Below, piece by piece: positions 52,644 through 63,819 of a stretch of DNA of 64,000 bases; the stretch's first letter is position 1; each line of letters starts with the position of its first letter. This DNA is from Adiantum capillus-veneris (lineage: Eukaryota; Streptophyta; Polypodiopsida; Polypodiales; Pteridaceae): contig CM043961.1 in NCBI GenBank assembly GCA_014529385.2, positions 10,590,478 to 10,654,477 of the forward strand, given 5' to 3'. Below the pieces are notes generated by a model. The model was not told the DNA's origin and ran no database searches. It saw nothing but the letters and a program-made list of their open reading frames with translations. The position numbers were made by a program, and so were the translations under genes.

Positions 52644-53027
52644 CTGAAATAAATCCTAGAGGACTTTTTAAGGCTAATGATAACAGTAGACATAAGCCAC
52701 CGCATGCTAAGTTCGAGAAGCATTTTCTTGTGCGAGACCAACAAGCATCCATCCTGTACATATGCAGTCTGGCCAGTCATCATTTGAAAGAGTATAACTT
52801 TATCATAAAACATGGATAAATTAATGCATGGAAAGCCACTTGGATCTCTTCACAATGCATGACTCTATTGTAACAAGTTCTGTTTTGGGCTTCAAATCTC
52901 ATTTTCCCGTCTTAAGCTTCCAAAGTCAGATTTTCACAAAAAAGCAAGCCATTTCCAAGCTTTACGAGTCATTTTCCAACTCCAGATCATTTTCAGACAG
53001 GTTTCCCACTCCATGGGATTGTACAAC

Positions 53028-53086
53028 ATTAGTCAAGATGCGGTCCTCATCGCTAAAATAGTTAACCTCTTTTATGATCGTGGCTT
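53028..53086 (-). CDS. Possible further upstream exon of the PEC-like gene
   Basis: After a CAG acceptor at 53087-53089, the frame ATIIKEVNYFSDEDRILTN runs to a GT donor at 53026-53027 and joins in phase to the next exon (VLMICAKEG). The pattern resembles the family's VNFHP-DDEEL-LLFIAP segment. Similarity is weak, so this is tentative. Confidence 0.45.
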
Positions 53087-53218
53087 CTGTGGACAGTTGG
53101 ACTTAATAGCAGAGAGCTAGTTGATATCATGAACAGATGAAGGCAACTCTTGAAGAGTTGTTTTAAATGCACTAAGGCGAATTCCTTTGTGAAAATTTCT
53201 TAATCCTTATTCATACTA

Positions 53219-53615
53219 CTAGCTTGCGCGACCCGCCTATCGGCAGGTCTCACTCGCTCTTACTATGACACAAATTAAATTAATCTAATGATAACTTGTT
53301 TACACGATGTCAAATGCCGATTTATTCCACTCCATGTTGGGTGCGAGAGAGAGAGACATCTACCTCCATTCCATGGAAGGCAACACACAAAATGTTGCTT
53401 GAGCTGCAACGAAATACAGACAGTGCCGTGGTGGGAGAAAAATACGTCAGGGCTAGCTTTCCTGGACATTCAAGCTTTTAGGGGCTAGACGTGTAGAGAT
53501 AGTTAGGCAAGCTGCAGCTCGATGATTGCTCATTTACCAGCTATGCCCTTTGCAATGGGTCTTCTTTCGCCAAGTGGAAAGCTCGAATCCTTGTCCGCTT
53601 AATATATAGTATAGA
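53219..53615 (-). mobile_element. Non-autonomous Helitron-like element
   Basis: Read on the minus strand it begins TCTATACTATATATTAAGCG and ends with a GC-rich hairpin (GACCTGCC, GATA-type loop, GGCGGGTC) eight bases before a terminal CTAG. The flanks are A before the TC and T after the CTAG. These are the Helitron hallmarks: 5' TC, 3' hairpin plus CTRR, and insertion between A and T without target duplication. It is 397 bp long with no coding capacity. It lies next to the possible PEC exon, so it is probably in an intron. Confidence 0.75.
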
Positions 53616-53823
53616 TAGATAGTATAAATTGGTAACTTTGGTGGGTAGAAACCGCACAGAGGGCATGCAAAATCTCACCACATTGTGGAAGCCTCTTGTC
53701 ATTAAAAAATGCCCTTTGTGAGAGTAAAAATGTCAGAGTTCCTTTGTTTTCATGAACGTAGGGACACGTGGCCTCCCATTTGGCTAATACTCTTCTTTTT
53801 CATCTTTTTAAACTTTTACATAT
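53616..53823. other. Host sequence between Helitron and Gypsy-like element
   Basis: No exon recognised. Ends with the CATAT that is duplicated after the element. Confidence 0.4.
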
Positions 53824-54392
53824 TGTAGCGCGAATAACGTGTCGTGCTCTCTATAGTGTGGGTGTCCCTCAATGCAATGTGCGTGACAATCTCACTCAAA
53901 CAAATGGAAACTCTCTCAAACAGAATGAAACACAGAAACAATGGATAACAACAGAGATACAACAGTGAACTAGAACATGTAGACTCGACTAGCTCAAAGA
54001 ACCATGTACAGACTCTGGCGTGGCAGCACACTCAGCTCCAGCCCAGAACTCACAGGTACAAGAGGGGTGTCGAGGCTCAGATGTGCAGGGATGGTGAAGC
54101 AGTGCTCTGTGTAAGACTCTCTCTAGACGACTACGTACAAGATAATAGAACTGCCCCAAAAGACTACTCATATGTACCACCGTAAAGAGCCACCAACGGC
54201 TCAAAAATGTCAGCCATGTGGTGACCTGGCCACGAGGTCCACTAGGCCACCGTCAGTCGTCGATAGGTACCTTGCCACGTGTCACTCCCAGACCAGGCGT
54301 CCATCCAGAGGGTCCGTCCAGTGTGAACCAATCCCAGTGTAACCCACTGTCCAACTGTATGTCCTGTGAAGTGACACTGTAGCCCTGCTACA
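53824..54392 (-). repeat. 3' LTR of Gypsy-like element
   Basis: 569 bp with short inverted ends (TGTAGC and GCTACA). Preceded at 53819-53823 by CATAT, which recurs after the other LTR. Confidence 0.93.
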
Positions 54393-54885
54393 GGTTGCCT
54401 GCCACAAGACCGCTCACCGTCTCGGTGAGAGGAATACTGAAAAAACTGTGAAAGAAAACCACTAGGTGCTGCATCTGTACATTTCTTGAAGCAGGTGCTA
54501 GGCCCAACCATGACCTTACATGCCTCAAAAGTGCAGTAAAACACTGTCCTGCTTGCAACGCCTTAAGCCTTTGAATAGGCAAGAACCCAATATGATTGCA
54601 TAGTCCAAGAATCCCAATCGGCAAAACAGATTGAGGCTCCTCAGCAAAGAGATATGCTCGGTTTGGATCCAACGCATCTTTATCCTCTATAACTATAGTG
54701 AGAAGAAAATGACCTGGTCCGCACTTGCAGATGAAATTGTCGAAAAGAGGGATGATCAGAAGCTCGAGTAATAACGCGATGCGGTTAAGCTCCATCTTAA
54801 TGGAAAAACGAAAAGCATTAACGGCATTGTGATGGCAACCAGGTGAATGCTTGAAATCCCAAAGGAAATAGCCAAAAAGGTTCAT
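54393..54885 (-). other. Unrecognised open frame next to the 3' LTR
   Basis: A minus-strand frame of about 165 codons reads like real protein (for example LNRIALLLELLIIPLFDNF, GPGHFLLTIVIEDKDAL, AYLFAEEPQSVLPIG). I do not recognise it. As it lies directly beside the tubulin fragment inside the element, a second captured host fragment is possible. Confidence 0.4.
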
Positions 54886-54933
54886 AAACTTGCTGCTGTG
54901 ATAGGATTACACAAAATTTCTCTGCCCCTTTGT

Positions 54934-55296
54934 GCAGCATGCCATGTATTTACCATGCCGAGGATCACATTTTGCCATCATTGACGATGGCTTAAATGTG
55001 TTGGTTATCTCTGCAACGGACAACTGCTCATGATAGGCCTTAGCTGCCGAAATCACTGGGGCATATGATGAAAGCATGAAGTGAATTCTGGGGTAAGTAA
55101 CCAGGTTGGTTCATCAATCACAGTGGGCTCTAAATCAACAAACACAACTCGAGGAACATGCTTTCCCGCTCCCATCTCGTCTCACTGAAGAAGGTGTCAA
55201 AGGCATCATCACCGCCACCAACAGTCTTGTTACTGGGCATCTGTCCATCTGGATAGAGCTCCCAGCAAGCATTTTGACCTGGATGTCAGTCTGACC
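54934..55296 (-). pseudogene. Alpha-tubulin gene fragment captured in the Gypsy-like element
   Basis: The minus strand encodes alpha-tubulin, the microtubule subunit, in two joined pieces. The first (55296 to about 55120) covers roughly residues 10-77: [37 protein letters not shown] and [18 protein letters not shown]. The second (about 55115-54934) covers roughly residues 257-316: [30 protein letters not shown] and [17 protein letters not shown]. About 180 residues between them are missing, as are CLEHGIQ and several single bases. The join at GATGAACCAAC has no splice signal, so it is a deletion, not an intron. The fragment starts exactly where the minisatellite ends. It cannot make tubulin. 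Confidence 0.9.
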
Positions 55297-56270
55297 AGGG
55301 GCAAGGGGGGCTGGTTAGGGCGGAGGCAAGGGAGGGGGTGGGTAGGGGCTAGGGGGGGTAGGTAGGGGCGAGGGTGGGGAGGGAGGGCTAGATAGGGGCG
55401 AGGGGGAAGGGGGAGTGGGTAGGGGCGAGGGGAGGTGAGGGGGAGGGTAGGGGTGAGGGGGGAGGGTGAAGGGGTGGGTAGGGACGAGGGCAAGGGAGGG
55501 GAGGGTAGGGGCGAGAGGGGGTAGGTAGGGGCGAGGACTTAAGGAGGTGGGTAGGGGCGAGGGGTGAGGGGAGGGTAGGGGCGAGGTCTTAAGGGGGTGG
55601 GTAGGGGCGAGGCGAGGGGTGAGGGGAGGGTAGGGGCGAGGTCTTAAGGGGGTGGGTAGGGGCGAGGGGTGAGGGGAGGGTAGGGGCGAGGTCTTAAGGG
55701 GGCGGGAGCCAATTGGATTGGGTAGGGGCCAATGGGAGAGGGTAGGGACCGATTGGATTGGGTAGGGGCCGATTGGAGAGGGTAGGGACGAGGGGATTGG
55801 GATTGGGTATGGACCAATTGGAGAGGGTAGGGGCGAGGGGATTGGGATTAGGTATGGACAAATTGGAGAGGGTAGGGGCGATAGGGACCAACTCGACGGG
55901 GTAGGGACCGATTTAATTGGGTAGGGGCCGATTGGAGAGGGTAGGGACCAATTCGAGAGGGTAGGGACCGATTGGATTGGGTAGGGGCCGATTGGAGAGG
56001 GTAGGGGCGAGGGGATTGGGATTGGGTATGGACCAATTGGAGAGGGTAGGGGCGAGGGGGATTGGGTAGGGGCCAATTGGAGGTGGATTGGGAAGGGACG
56101 AGAGAGGAAGGGTAGGGTGAATGAAGGTTGGGTAGGGGCGAGTGGGCGAGGGGGAGGGACTTAGGGCGAGGGCGAGGGTAGTGATGGGGACTAGGCGAGG
56201 GGGATAGTAGGGCGAGGGCGAGGGCGAGGGGGAGAGGGGGAGGGAGAGTGAGGGACAGAGGGTAGATGGT
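55297..56270. repeat. G-rich minisatellite
   Basis: About 970 bp of GGGTAGGGGCGAGGGG-type repeats. Two sub-arrays can be seen. At about 55510-55710 there is a unit of about 50-57 bp marked by GTCTTAAGGGGG. At about 55710-56080 there is a unit of about 33 bp marked by GATTGGGTAGGGGCC. The G-rich strand is full of G3-G5 runs able to form quadruplexes. On the element strand it reads as a proline-rich frame (253 codons, 56076-55315), probably a repeat by-product. Confidence 0.9.
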
Positions 56271-56935
56271 GGCAAACAAAGAGCACCCAACTATCAGGAG
56301 CACTACAGCTATCAAGATCTTGGAATTCATCTTGCAGGACGGGCTCTGAGAAGGGAGTTTGCTAGACACAGAGGAGAGCTTTCTTCTGGTCAAAGAAGCA
56401 GACACCAAAAGGGTTGATGTTTTAGGGGGGGTGAACTCCTGTAGAGGAGGTTTCTTACTGCTGCTATGCTTCTTCATAGGCGCAGGTGGCACAGTGGAAC
56501 CATTTGAAGAGGGTGTTCTTTCAAGCGAAGAGTGAATAGAGACTCCATAACAAGGCATAGATTTTGTGGCCTCCAACCACTCGAGCAGATCTTCATCTTA
56601 CCCTTCAGGTGTAATAGGCTGTTCTTGTTTAGGTTTGGTTTCCATTGACAAAGAAACTTGCTGCACCACGGGATCCATACCACCTTCTAAGAGAATGGGT
56701 TGCATGGAGGAGCTAGAATTATGTATCCACATGGCGTCGTTTCCCCAGTCGTGAAGTGCTTTTGTATGTCGCAACCATGGCCTACCAATCAGCAAGGGAT
56801 AACCTCCCTCTACCTGGGGAAGATTAACTACCACAAAATCCAAGTTGAAAGTGAAATCTTGTACCTTCAGAGGCACCTTGTCGACTATGCCCACTGGGTA
56901 GACTGTTCTCTGATCGGCCAATGTAACAGTGAAAG

Positions 56936-57126
56936 TGTTGGGGTATAGGCGTTTGTGCCTTGCCCGGCCGCCCAGAGTCTGGGCACCCACTGACTTGTAT
57001 ACCTTATACATAGCATAAGTGTATAGGGCGCTGCTCACTCTTGGAGTCTCCCCACCCACATGTATGTGTATCTCCTTCTCTCTCTCTCTCTCACTCTCCG
57101 TCTGTGGTGCTCCCCGATCCCCTTCA
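56936..57126 (+). repeat. 5' LTR of nested Copia-like element
   Basis: 191 bp, TGTTGGGG at the start and CCCCTTCA at the end. Preceded by GAAAG (56931-56935). A primer-binding site TTGATATCAGAG follows. Confidence 0.93.
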
Positions 57127-60100
57127 ATTGATATCAGAGTGTAGGTGTGGAGGGAGCGCGTGTGTGAACAGCCACCATGACAGCGGAGAGCCAGTTTCAT
57201 TCCCGAAATCGCGTCCGCGCGCACGCGCACTTTCAAGAGTGCAAACAGGGTTTCGACTTCGGCATCGGCAAATTCAGCTTTTCGAGGGCGTTTCCACCGG
57301 GCGTCCTGGCGTTTTACCCCCCTTTCGAAGCCATTCGAGCCATCAGAAACCTCATTAGAGCTACGGTTGAGGAGCTGCATTTTTCAGCCCTCTTTTGGCA
57401 GTTTATGCTGCGTTTTTGGGTCGAAACGGAGGTTTTTGGCATAGCTTTCACACCCGGACTCGGATACATGTGATCTAGGAGTCTACCTTGGGGTTTTGGC
57501 ACGCTCCGGACGCGCTCGTCATATCAGAATTTTAAAATTCTGAACGCTGAATTTTCTGCAGCAGCAATTGTTTATTGTGTGTCGAGGATTCCACACATGG
57601 TTTGCTCTCAGATGTGAGAGTGATATTTGCTGCAAGTTTCCTCACAGGTGGGAGGATACGATGTATGCCTTATGTGGTTTGATGCTCAGGGAGACTAATG
57701 TGATTGCATTTTGAGCTCGACAATGTATGCCTTGAGCATGTTTTTTGGCGGTCACAGGTAGAACAGATATTTGTGTACTAGATTTGCAGGTGTTCGCAAT
57801 GATGTATGCAAAGTGTGGAGATTGGTGCATGCATTTGGAGTGTGGTTTGATGCGCTTTGGTTGCTCATGGTTTTGAGCGTGCAGTCAGTTTGGTTACTGG
57901 TTTTGTGGCCGTTTTACTGACGAAACTCTGGCGAAATTTTCCTAGGAGTTTTATGCGCATCATTTATGCGATCTAGGTAGAGATTGCGGGTTGCACTCAG
58001 CATTTGCGTGCGGTGTTCTCTGCAGGTGGGAGATTTGTGCATGTGTATGCATCGATACCGCACAGTGTGGGCTTGGTGATTAGCTCACGGGTTTGACAGG
58101 CGTACAGTTATCTTGGCACACTCACAGGAGTGAGTATTGTGATGTATGCTTGTGTGGCTACGAGCTAGGTAGCCGGATTCGAGCACTAATGGCTTGAGAT
58201 TTTTCAGCAGGTTTCAGCTACAGGTTTACAAGTTTACAGGCAGGTTTGAGGGCTTATTTGGGCGCTGAATTTTCAGCCATTGTTTCCTCTTTGCAGGTGT
58301 CCATGTATGGCTCAGTTGTAGGCTGATCTAGGACACGTTTGTGACTTGTTTATGCAGTTGTTTAAGAGCTGAATTTTGGGGCTGTTTTGGGGCTGATTTG
58401 CAGCCATATCTTACAGCCATATTTGCAGACTTTTGTTGATGCGATTCGAGCCAGTTTAGGGCTGATTTGGTTGACATTTGCTACTCATTGTTGGTTGCTC
58501 TTTTGCGAGCATTATGGCTGATTTTTCATTTGACTTCCAGCGTTATGGTCTGACACACTTTGATGGTGCAGATTTTGTTGCTTGGAAGGAGCATATGCTT
58601 GTTGCATTGGCGGATTTGGGGCAGGATAAACCCTTGCGTGGTTTATCGGCGAAGCCCAAGTCTATGCGCGATGATGATTGGCAGGATCTTGATGAGTTAG
58701 CAATGTCTACGATTCGTTTGCATCTCGTTGAGTCTGTTGACTGGGCAAGTCTCGAGGGAGACTACAACTCATGCTTTATGGCAGAGTTTACATGCTATGT
58801 ACGTGACATCCATGTCTGCAGGGGAGTCTAGTCCCACTTCTATGTCCATGGGAGAGATTGGTCCCACACGCAAGTCTCGACGGCATAGAGACTTGACATG
58901 TTGGCATTGTGGACATAGAGGGCACATTAAGCGTCGATGTTTCAGGCGTTTGAGACAACGGAGGCGACAGATGCGTGATGCAGATTTAGGCATGACAGAT
59001 GCTAGTGAGATCAGTACGGTGGTTACTGATTATGCTTGTGACGGCGATGTCACATTTACATCTAGCTTGTCTTCAGACGATCTTATGTCTACGGATTGCA
59101 TATCGGATTGCACATTGTCTTCATATTGGTTACTAGATTCAGATGCTACTTTCCATGTCACGTCGCATCGTGAGTGGTTTAGCACGTTTTCTAGTGGGAG
59201 ACTTGGTTGTGTGCACATGGCTGATGGTGTTGTGTATGACATTGAGGGTGCAGGAGACGTATGTTTGTCCTTGCCCAGTGGTATGAGATTTACCCTGCGT
59301 CATGTGCGTTATGTGCCAGATCTGAGACGGGATTTGATCTCAGTCAGACAGTTACGGGATAGTGGATGTCAGATTTCGCTACGAGAGCAAGATTTTGTGA
59401 TGCATTTGGGTTCGCTAGTGATTGCGAGAGGTGTCAGGAGTGGTACAGGTTACCCATTGCATGTGGATCACGCGAGAGACGGTGTTGTCTCTGTGATCAT
59501 GCAGCCAGGTAGACAGCGAGAGAGCAGGCGAGTCTCTTTTGCTTGTGGGTTGCAGGATGCTTTGCATGGAGTGCAGAGTAGTGAGCTCGTTGTGCACACA
59601 GTTGGGGCACGACTTGAGCAGTCACACAGAGAGGTGACAGAGTCAGACATGCATGCTTTGCTAGTGATTGAGCAAAGCAAAGAGTCAGTTGTGCGAGATA
59701 CTTCTATGCAGGATAGACAAGTAGAGCGGTCTTGCTCTAGTGAGTCACGACAGGAGGACGTTGTGCAAGAGTCTATGCATACGGAGTTAGAGCATGAGAG
59801 CTCTAGTGACTCACAGCAGATTGAGTGGTCATGTTTGCAGTGGATGATTGCAGAGGAGGCTGAGACGTCAGCGATTATGCAATCATTCCTTTCTATGCTC
59901 GACAGTGAGCATGGGGATATAGTTGTGCAGGATATGTCTTCCAGCAGACACCTAGAGCAGCTGGTTTGCTCTGAGGTTGCACGACAGGTTGATGCGTCTT
60001 TTGTGGACAGTCAGGAGATGCATGTGGCTGACACGCCTTGTCAGTCAGAGATGCCTATTGCCAGGGATATATATGTGGGTGCATGCTCCGTAGAGCTAGC

Positions 60101-60447
60101 AGGGCCCGCTAGCATTGCATCGGCATTCGGTGGTCTCATGTATGAGATGTTGATCTTGAGACTGGATATCGCAGCTACAGTGGGAGCATTTGCAGTTGGG
60201 GTTGTCAGTCGTTTGTTGACTGATGATGGCATAGTGCACGAGGGAGATATGCAGGTATTGCGTACATACTTGCAGTACGTGTGCGGTACGTCTGGTGGTG
60301 TATGGACTTACACGGGAGCAGGACAGCCGGATGCACACGATCACAGCCAGCCAGTGGGCATCGGTTGAGAGCGGTTTTCTCTCGCCTTTTGTAGTCTTTA
60401 GACTAGGTTATCTTGCTTAAAGGCATAGTCGCCTTTAAGTGGGAGGT

Positions 60448-60634
60448 TGTTGGGGTATAGGCGTCTGTGCCTTGCCCGGCCGCCCAGAGTCTGGGCGTCC
60501 ACTGACTTGTATACCTTATACATAGCATAAGTGTATAGGGGACTGCTCACTCTTGGAGTCTCCCCACCCACATGTATGTGTGTCTCCTTCTCTCTCTCTC
60601 ACTCTCCGTCTGTGGTGCTCTCCGATCCCCTTCA
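60448..60634 (+). repeat. 3' LTR of nested Copia-like element
   Basis: 187 bp, near-identical to 56936-57126. Preceded by the purine tract AAGTGGGAGGT and followed by GAAAG. Confidence 0.93.
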
Positions 60635-63221
60635 GAAAGGAGCAGGTCGGGTAGGTTTTAGACCTAAGGCCATCATAGTGAATTCGGACATCAAATTGAT
60701 TCCAGATCCACCATCAACGATGACGCCGGATAGCTGGTGCCCAAGAATAGATACAGTGAGACGAGGACTTTTATAATCGGTGAGGGGAGCAGATGGATAG
60801 GAAATCAAATAAGACTCTGAGTGCTGTACAGGGAGGTGCCCACCACTAGGCCCAGCCCCTGGGTACAGAGACTGAATGACTGACAGGGTGTCACTTCTAA
60901 GTGTGGCGTCGAGCCTTAGCATATCGTATAGTGACACCTGTTGAAAAGTATTTTTCAAGATGGCTTCTGCTGTGGGCTTGGCGCCTTCGAACTGGGCTCC
61001 CTTTGGGGCCTTAATCTGTTCCAAGTCAGCCACTGCTTCCAAGAAGGCTCCATCGATGTCAGATAACAGGGAAGTTGGTTTGCTCTGAGCAATTTTGAAG
61101 GACTCGTCCTTTGGGTCAAATAGACCAGATTGAGGAAGTGGGGACTGGCGAGGTGGACCTGTGGGCAGACTGAGACCAAGAGCTGCTCTTTGTGCCCGAG
61201 TAAGGACACTAGCAGGCTCCTCCACTTGCAGTGGCTTAACCACATGAGTAGCAGGTGATGGTTGAGGCACGGTGTTCACAGTAATCAAGTTTATCTTCGG
61301 GAAGGTGAATTCTTGCTGGTTCTAAGTCGAGCTTGAAGACGTGGATGCCCTTTGCGTGGGACAATCCTTACTGTAGTGATCTTTTGAATCAGGGCAATGA
61401 CGACAAGGAGGGGACCCCTCAGGTAAAGGACACTTGCTCTGATAATGCCCATATTCTCCGCATCTGTAGCAGAGTATGGGCCGATTGGAAGGACGAAACG
61501 GGGGACGAGGTGGTTGCTGCATGGAGTTGGAGGCTGAAGTGTAGAAGCTCTGAGGGGTTGAGGTGGCATTAGCATTATAAAAACTTTGAGTCGAGAAAGT
61601 ACTTGACATACCTTGGACAGCAGGGGTATTGAGCAAAGGTGGCATGTAGTTGGGATGGTTGTAGTGGGAAACCATGTTGGATGCTGGTGCTAACCCCTGT
61701 TGGAGAGTAGGACCAAGACTTTGCTGTATTTTGTGCAATCCCTTTATATAGTAGCAATCCTTATCTTCATGACCCGATTTTTCGCAGAAGTGGCAATAAG
61801 AGCAAAGGGGACAGTCCTATGGAGGGTGTCCTGGAGAGCGGCATGAACTACACCATACCATAACCTTAGTCTCCTGCTGAGACCTGAGCTCTTCTAACTC
61901 CCTTTTAAGTTGATCATAAGCCTCTTGATGTGGAGGCTTCTCTTGTCTGAGAGAAAAGGATCTCTCTTCGTGAAGGGACCGCTGTAACTTTAGGGCTTCC
62001 AGTTCCCTTCTTAAAGAAGTCAAGGGGTCTGATGGACTGTCCATGAGTACAGGGGCAGTATCTAACTGAGGAGAGTCAGTGAATTGCCTTCTTGCTCCCT
62101 CTATTCTAGTAGCAGTAGTGACAAAGTCCTCGAGACTGGCTTCAAGACGGAGACTTTCTCTGAGCTTTGGTTGAGAAGTCTTAGGCAGAGCCTTCTCTAG
62201 CCACTTCTTCACCATGAATTCCCCTGGTTGCTGAGTCAGCTTGGCGACCAGGGACTTTGTTCTGGTCATGAGCTCTGCAAATGTCTCCTTGGGCTGGAGC
62301 AACAGGTTGGCCAACTCATCTAGAATCTTCTCTTGATAATCCCCTGGTCGGAAAGCTTCACAGAACTGCTGTCCTAACATGGTCCAAGTAGTAAAGTGGT
62401 TTTCAGCAAACTGACTGTACCATTTATCTGCAAGACCATCCAAGGTGGACGGGAAGAGCACCAGGTATGCGTCTTCTCTGTTGAGGCCACAACCTCTGCA
62501 AAGAGAGACAAACCTCCGAGCATGGTCGTCTGCATCTTCTGCGGAGAGACCTTTAAAGGTAGGGAACTTGATGTTCACCTTTGCCAGAACACTTGTGAGC
62601 TCCTCCATGGCCTCTTGCTCCTGGGTCTGTTGCTCACTAGCTTGCTGTAACAAAATGGGGGAGAGCCTTACCGGAGAAGGTGACGTGGAGGCTGTAGAAC
62701 CGGTCGAAGGAATGGAGGTAGCCGTATGAGTAGGTATGGGTGATGGGGTTAATATGCTTCTACTAGGCACCAAGGGTTGACGCCGTTTGTTGTAGTACTT
62801 CAGAGGACTCAATAGTGCACTTTGACGCTCCAAAGACCTCCTTGTATGTGTCATGCACTAACCGCCAACCCCACCAAGCTTTGGGCAAGAATACCTTCAC
62901 TTGGGCAAGACAACCTTCACTTGGCTGAACATTGGTCTAGACTCTACTAGACCAGGGCAAGTGACTAGACCACCTGGCCTGGACCAGGACGAGGAAGGAC
63001 TAGACCAGGGACGAGAAGGACTAGACCAGGACGAGCACTGGGTGGCCCACGGTGAGAGAGGACCAGACCAACAAGGCGAGAGACTAGACCAGCTAGATTA
63101 AGCTGTCAAGGGTGAAACTGGACCAGACCAACAGGCTGCACAAGCGAAGCGAAGAACCCAGCTACTCAACAGCGTGAGACTTCAGTTGAGGTCCCACCGT
63201 GATCGCCAAAATGAGAGCACC

Positions 63222-63814
63222 TGTAGCGTGGATAATGTGTCGTGCTCTCTATAGTGTGGGTGTCCCTCAATGCAATGTGCGTGACAATCTCACTCAAACA
63301 AATGGAAACTCTCTCAAACAGAATGAAACACAGAAACAATGGATAACAACACAGATACAACAGTGAACCAGAACATGTAGACTCGACTAGCTCAAAGAAC
63401 CATGTACAGACTCTGGCGTGGCAGCACACTCAGCTCCAGCCCAGAACTCACAGGTACAAGAGGGGTGTCGGGGCTCAGATGTGCAGGGATGGTGAAGCAG
63501 TGCTCTGTGTAAGAGACTCTCTAGACGACAACGTACAAGATAATAGAACTGCCCCAAACAACTACTCATATGTACCACCGTAAAGAGCCACCAACGGCTC
63601 ATAAATGTCAGCCATCTGGTGACCTGGCCACGAGGTCGACTAGGCCACCGTCGGTTGTCGGTAGGTACCCTCCCACGTGTCACTCCCAGACCAGACGTCC
63701 GTCCAGAGGGTCCGTCCAGTGTGAACCAGTCTCAGTGTAACCGTGTGAACCAGTCTCAGTGTAACCCACTGTCCAACTGTATGTCCTGTGAAGTGACACT
63801 GTAGCCCTGCTACA
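63222..63814 (-). repeat. 5' LTR of Gypsy-like element
   Basis: 593 bp. It carries a 24-base direct duplication near 63718-63765 (GTGTGAACCAGTCTCAGTG) that the other LTR lacks, followed by CATAT. Confidence 0.93.
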
Positions 63815-63819
63815 CATAT

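Larger units (their letters stand above)
56936..60634 (+). mobile_element. Nested Copia-like element, gag-protease only
   Basis: Plus-strand Copia-type fossil inserted in the protease region of the Gypsy-like element. The LTRs are 191 and 187 bp with a GAAAG target duplication (56931-56935 and 60635-60639). A long leader (57127-58510) precedes gag (YGLTHFDGADFVAWKEHML). A CCHC knuckle follows (CWHCGHRGHIKRRC), then a Copia protease-like block (YWLLDSDATFHV, RHVRYVPDLRRDLISV). A Ser-, Gln- and Glu-rich region runs to about 60368. Integrase, reverse transcriptase and RNase H are absent. It is broken, with very few breaks. LTRs differ by about 4 percent, so insertion was recent and followed that of its host element. 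Confidence 0.9.
53824..63814 (-). mobile_element. Non-autonomous Gypsy-like LTR element (gag-protease only) with nested insert and captured gene sequence
   Basis: Minus-strand fossil between LTRs of 569 and 593 bp, with a CATAT target duplication (53819-53823 and 63815-63819). After the 5' LTR come a primer-binding-like site (TGGCGATCACGGTGGGA) and a leader with repeated GACTAGACCAGG units (about 62935-63100). Gag follows (62854 to about 61320; FPTFKGLSAEDADDHARRF, knuckle CYRCGEYGHYQSKC). The protease region is split by the nested element (IVDGGSGINLM near 60700; LIGRPWLRHT near 56770). Then come a short frame with a hydrophobic membrane-like segment (about 56305), the minisatellite, the tubulin fragment and the 3' LTR. 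No reverse transcriptase, RNase H or integrase is seen, so it would need another element's enzymes. It is broken, with several breaks. LTRs differ by about 4 percent, so it is fairly young. Confidence 0.9.

Noticed and set aside
55315-56076. 253-codon proline-rich frame on the minus strand
   Set aside because: It is a translation of the G-rich minisatellite, and other frames over the same array are also open. It is treated as a repeat, not a gene.
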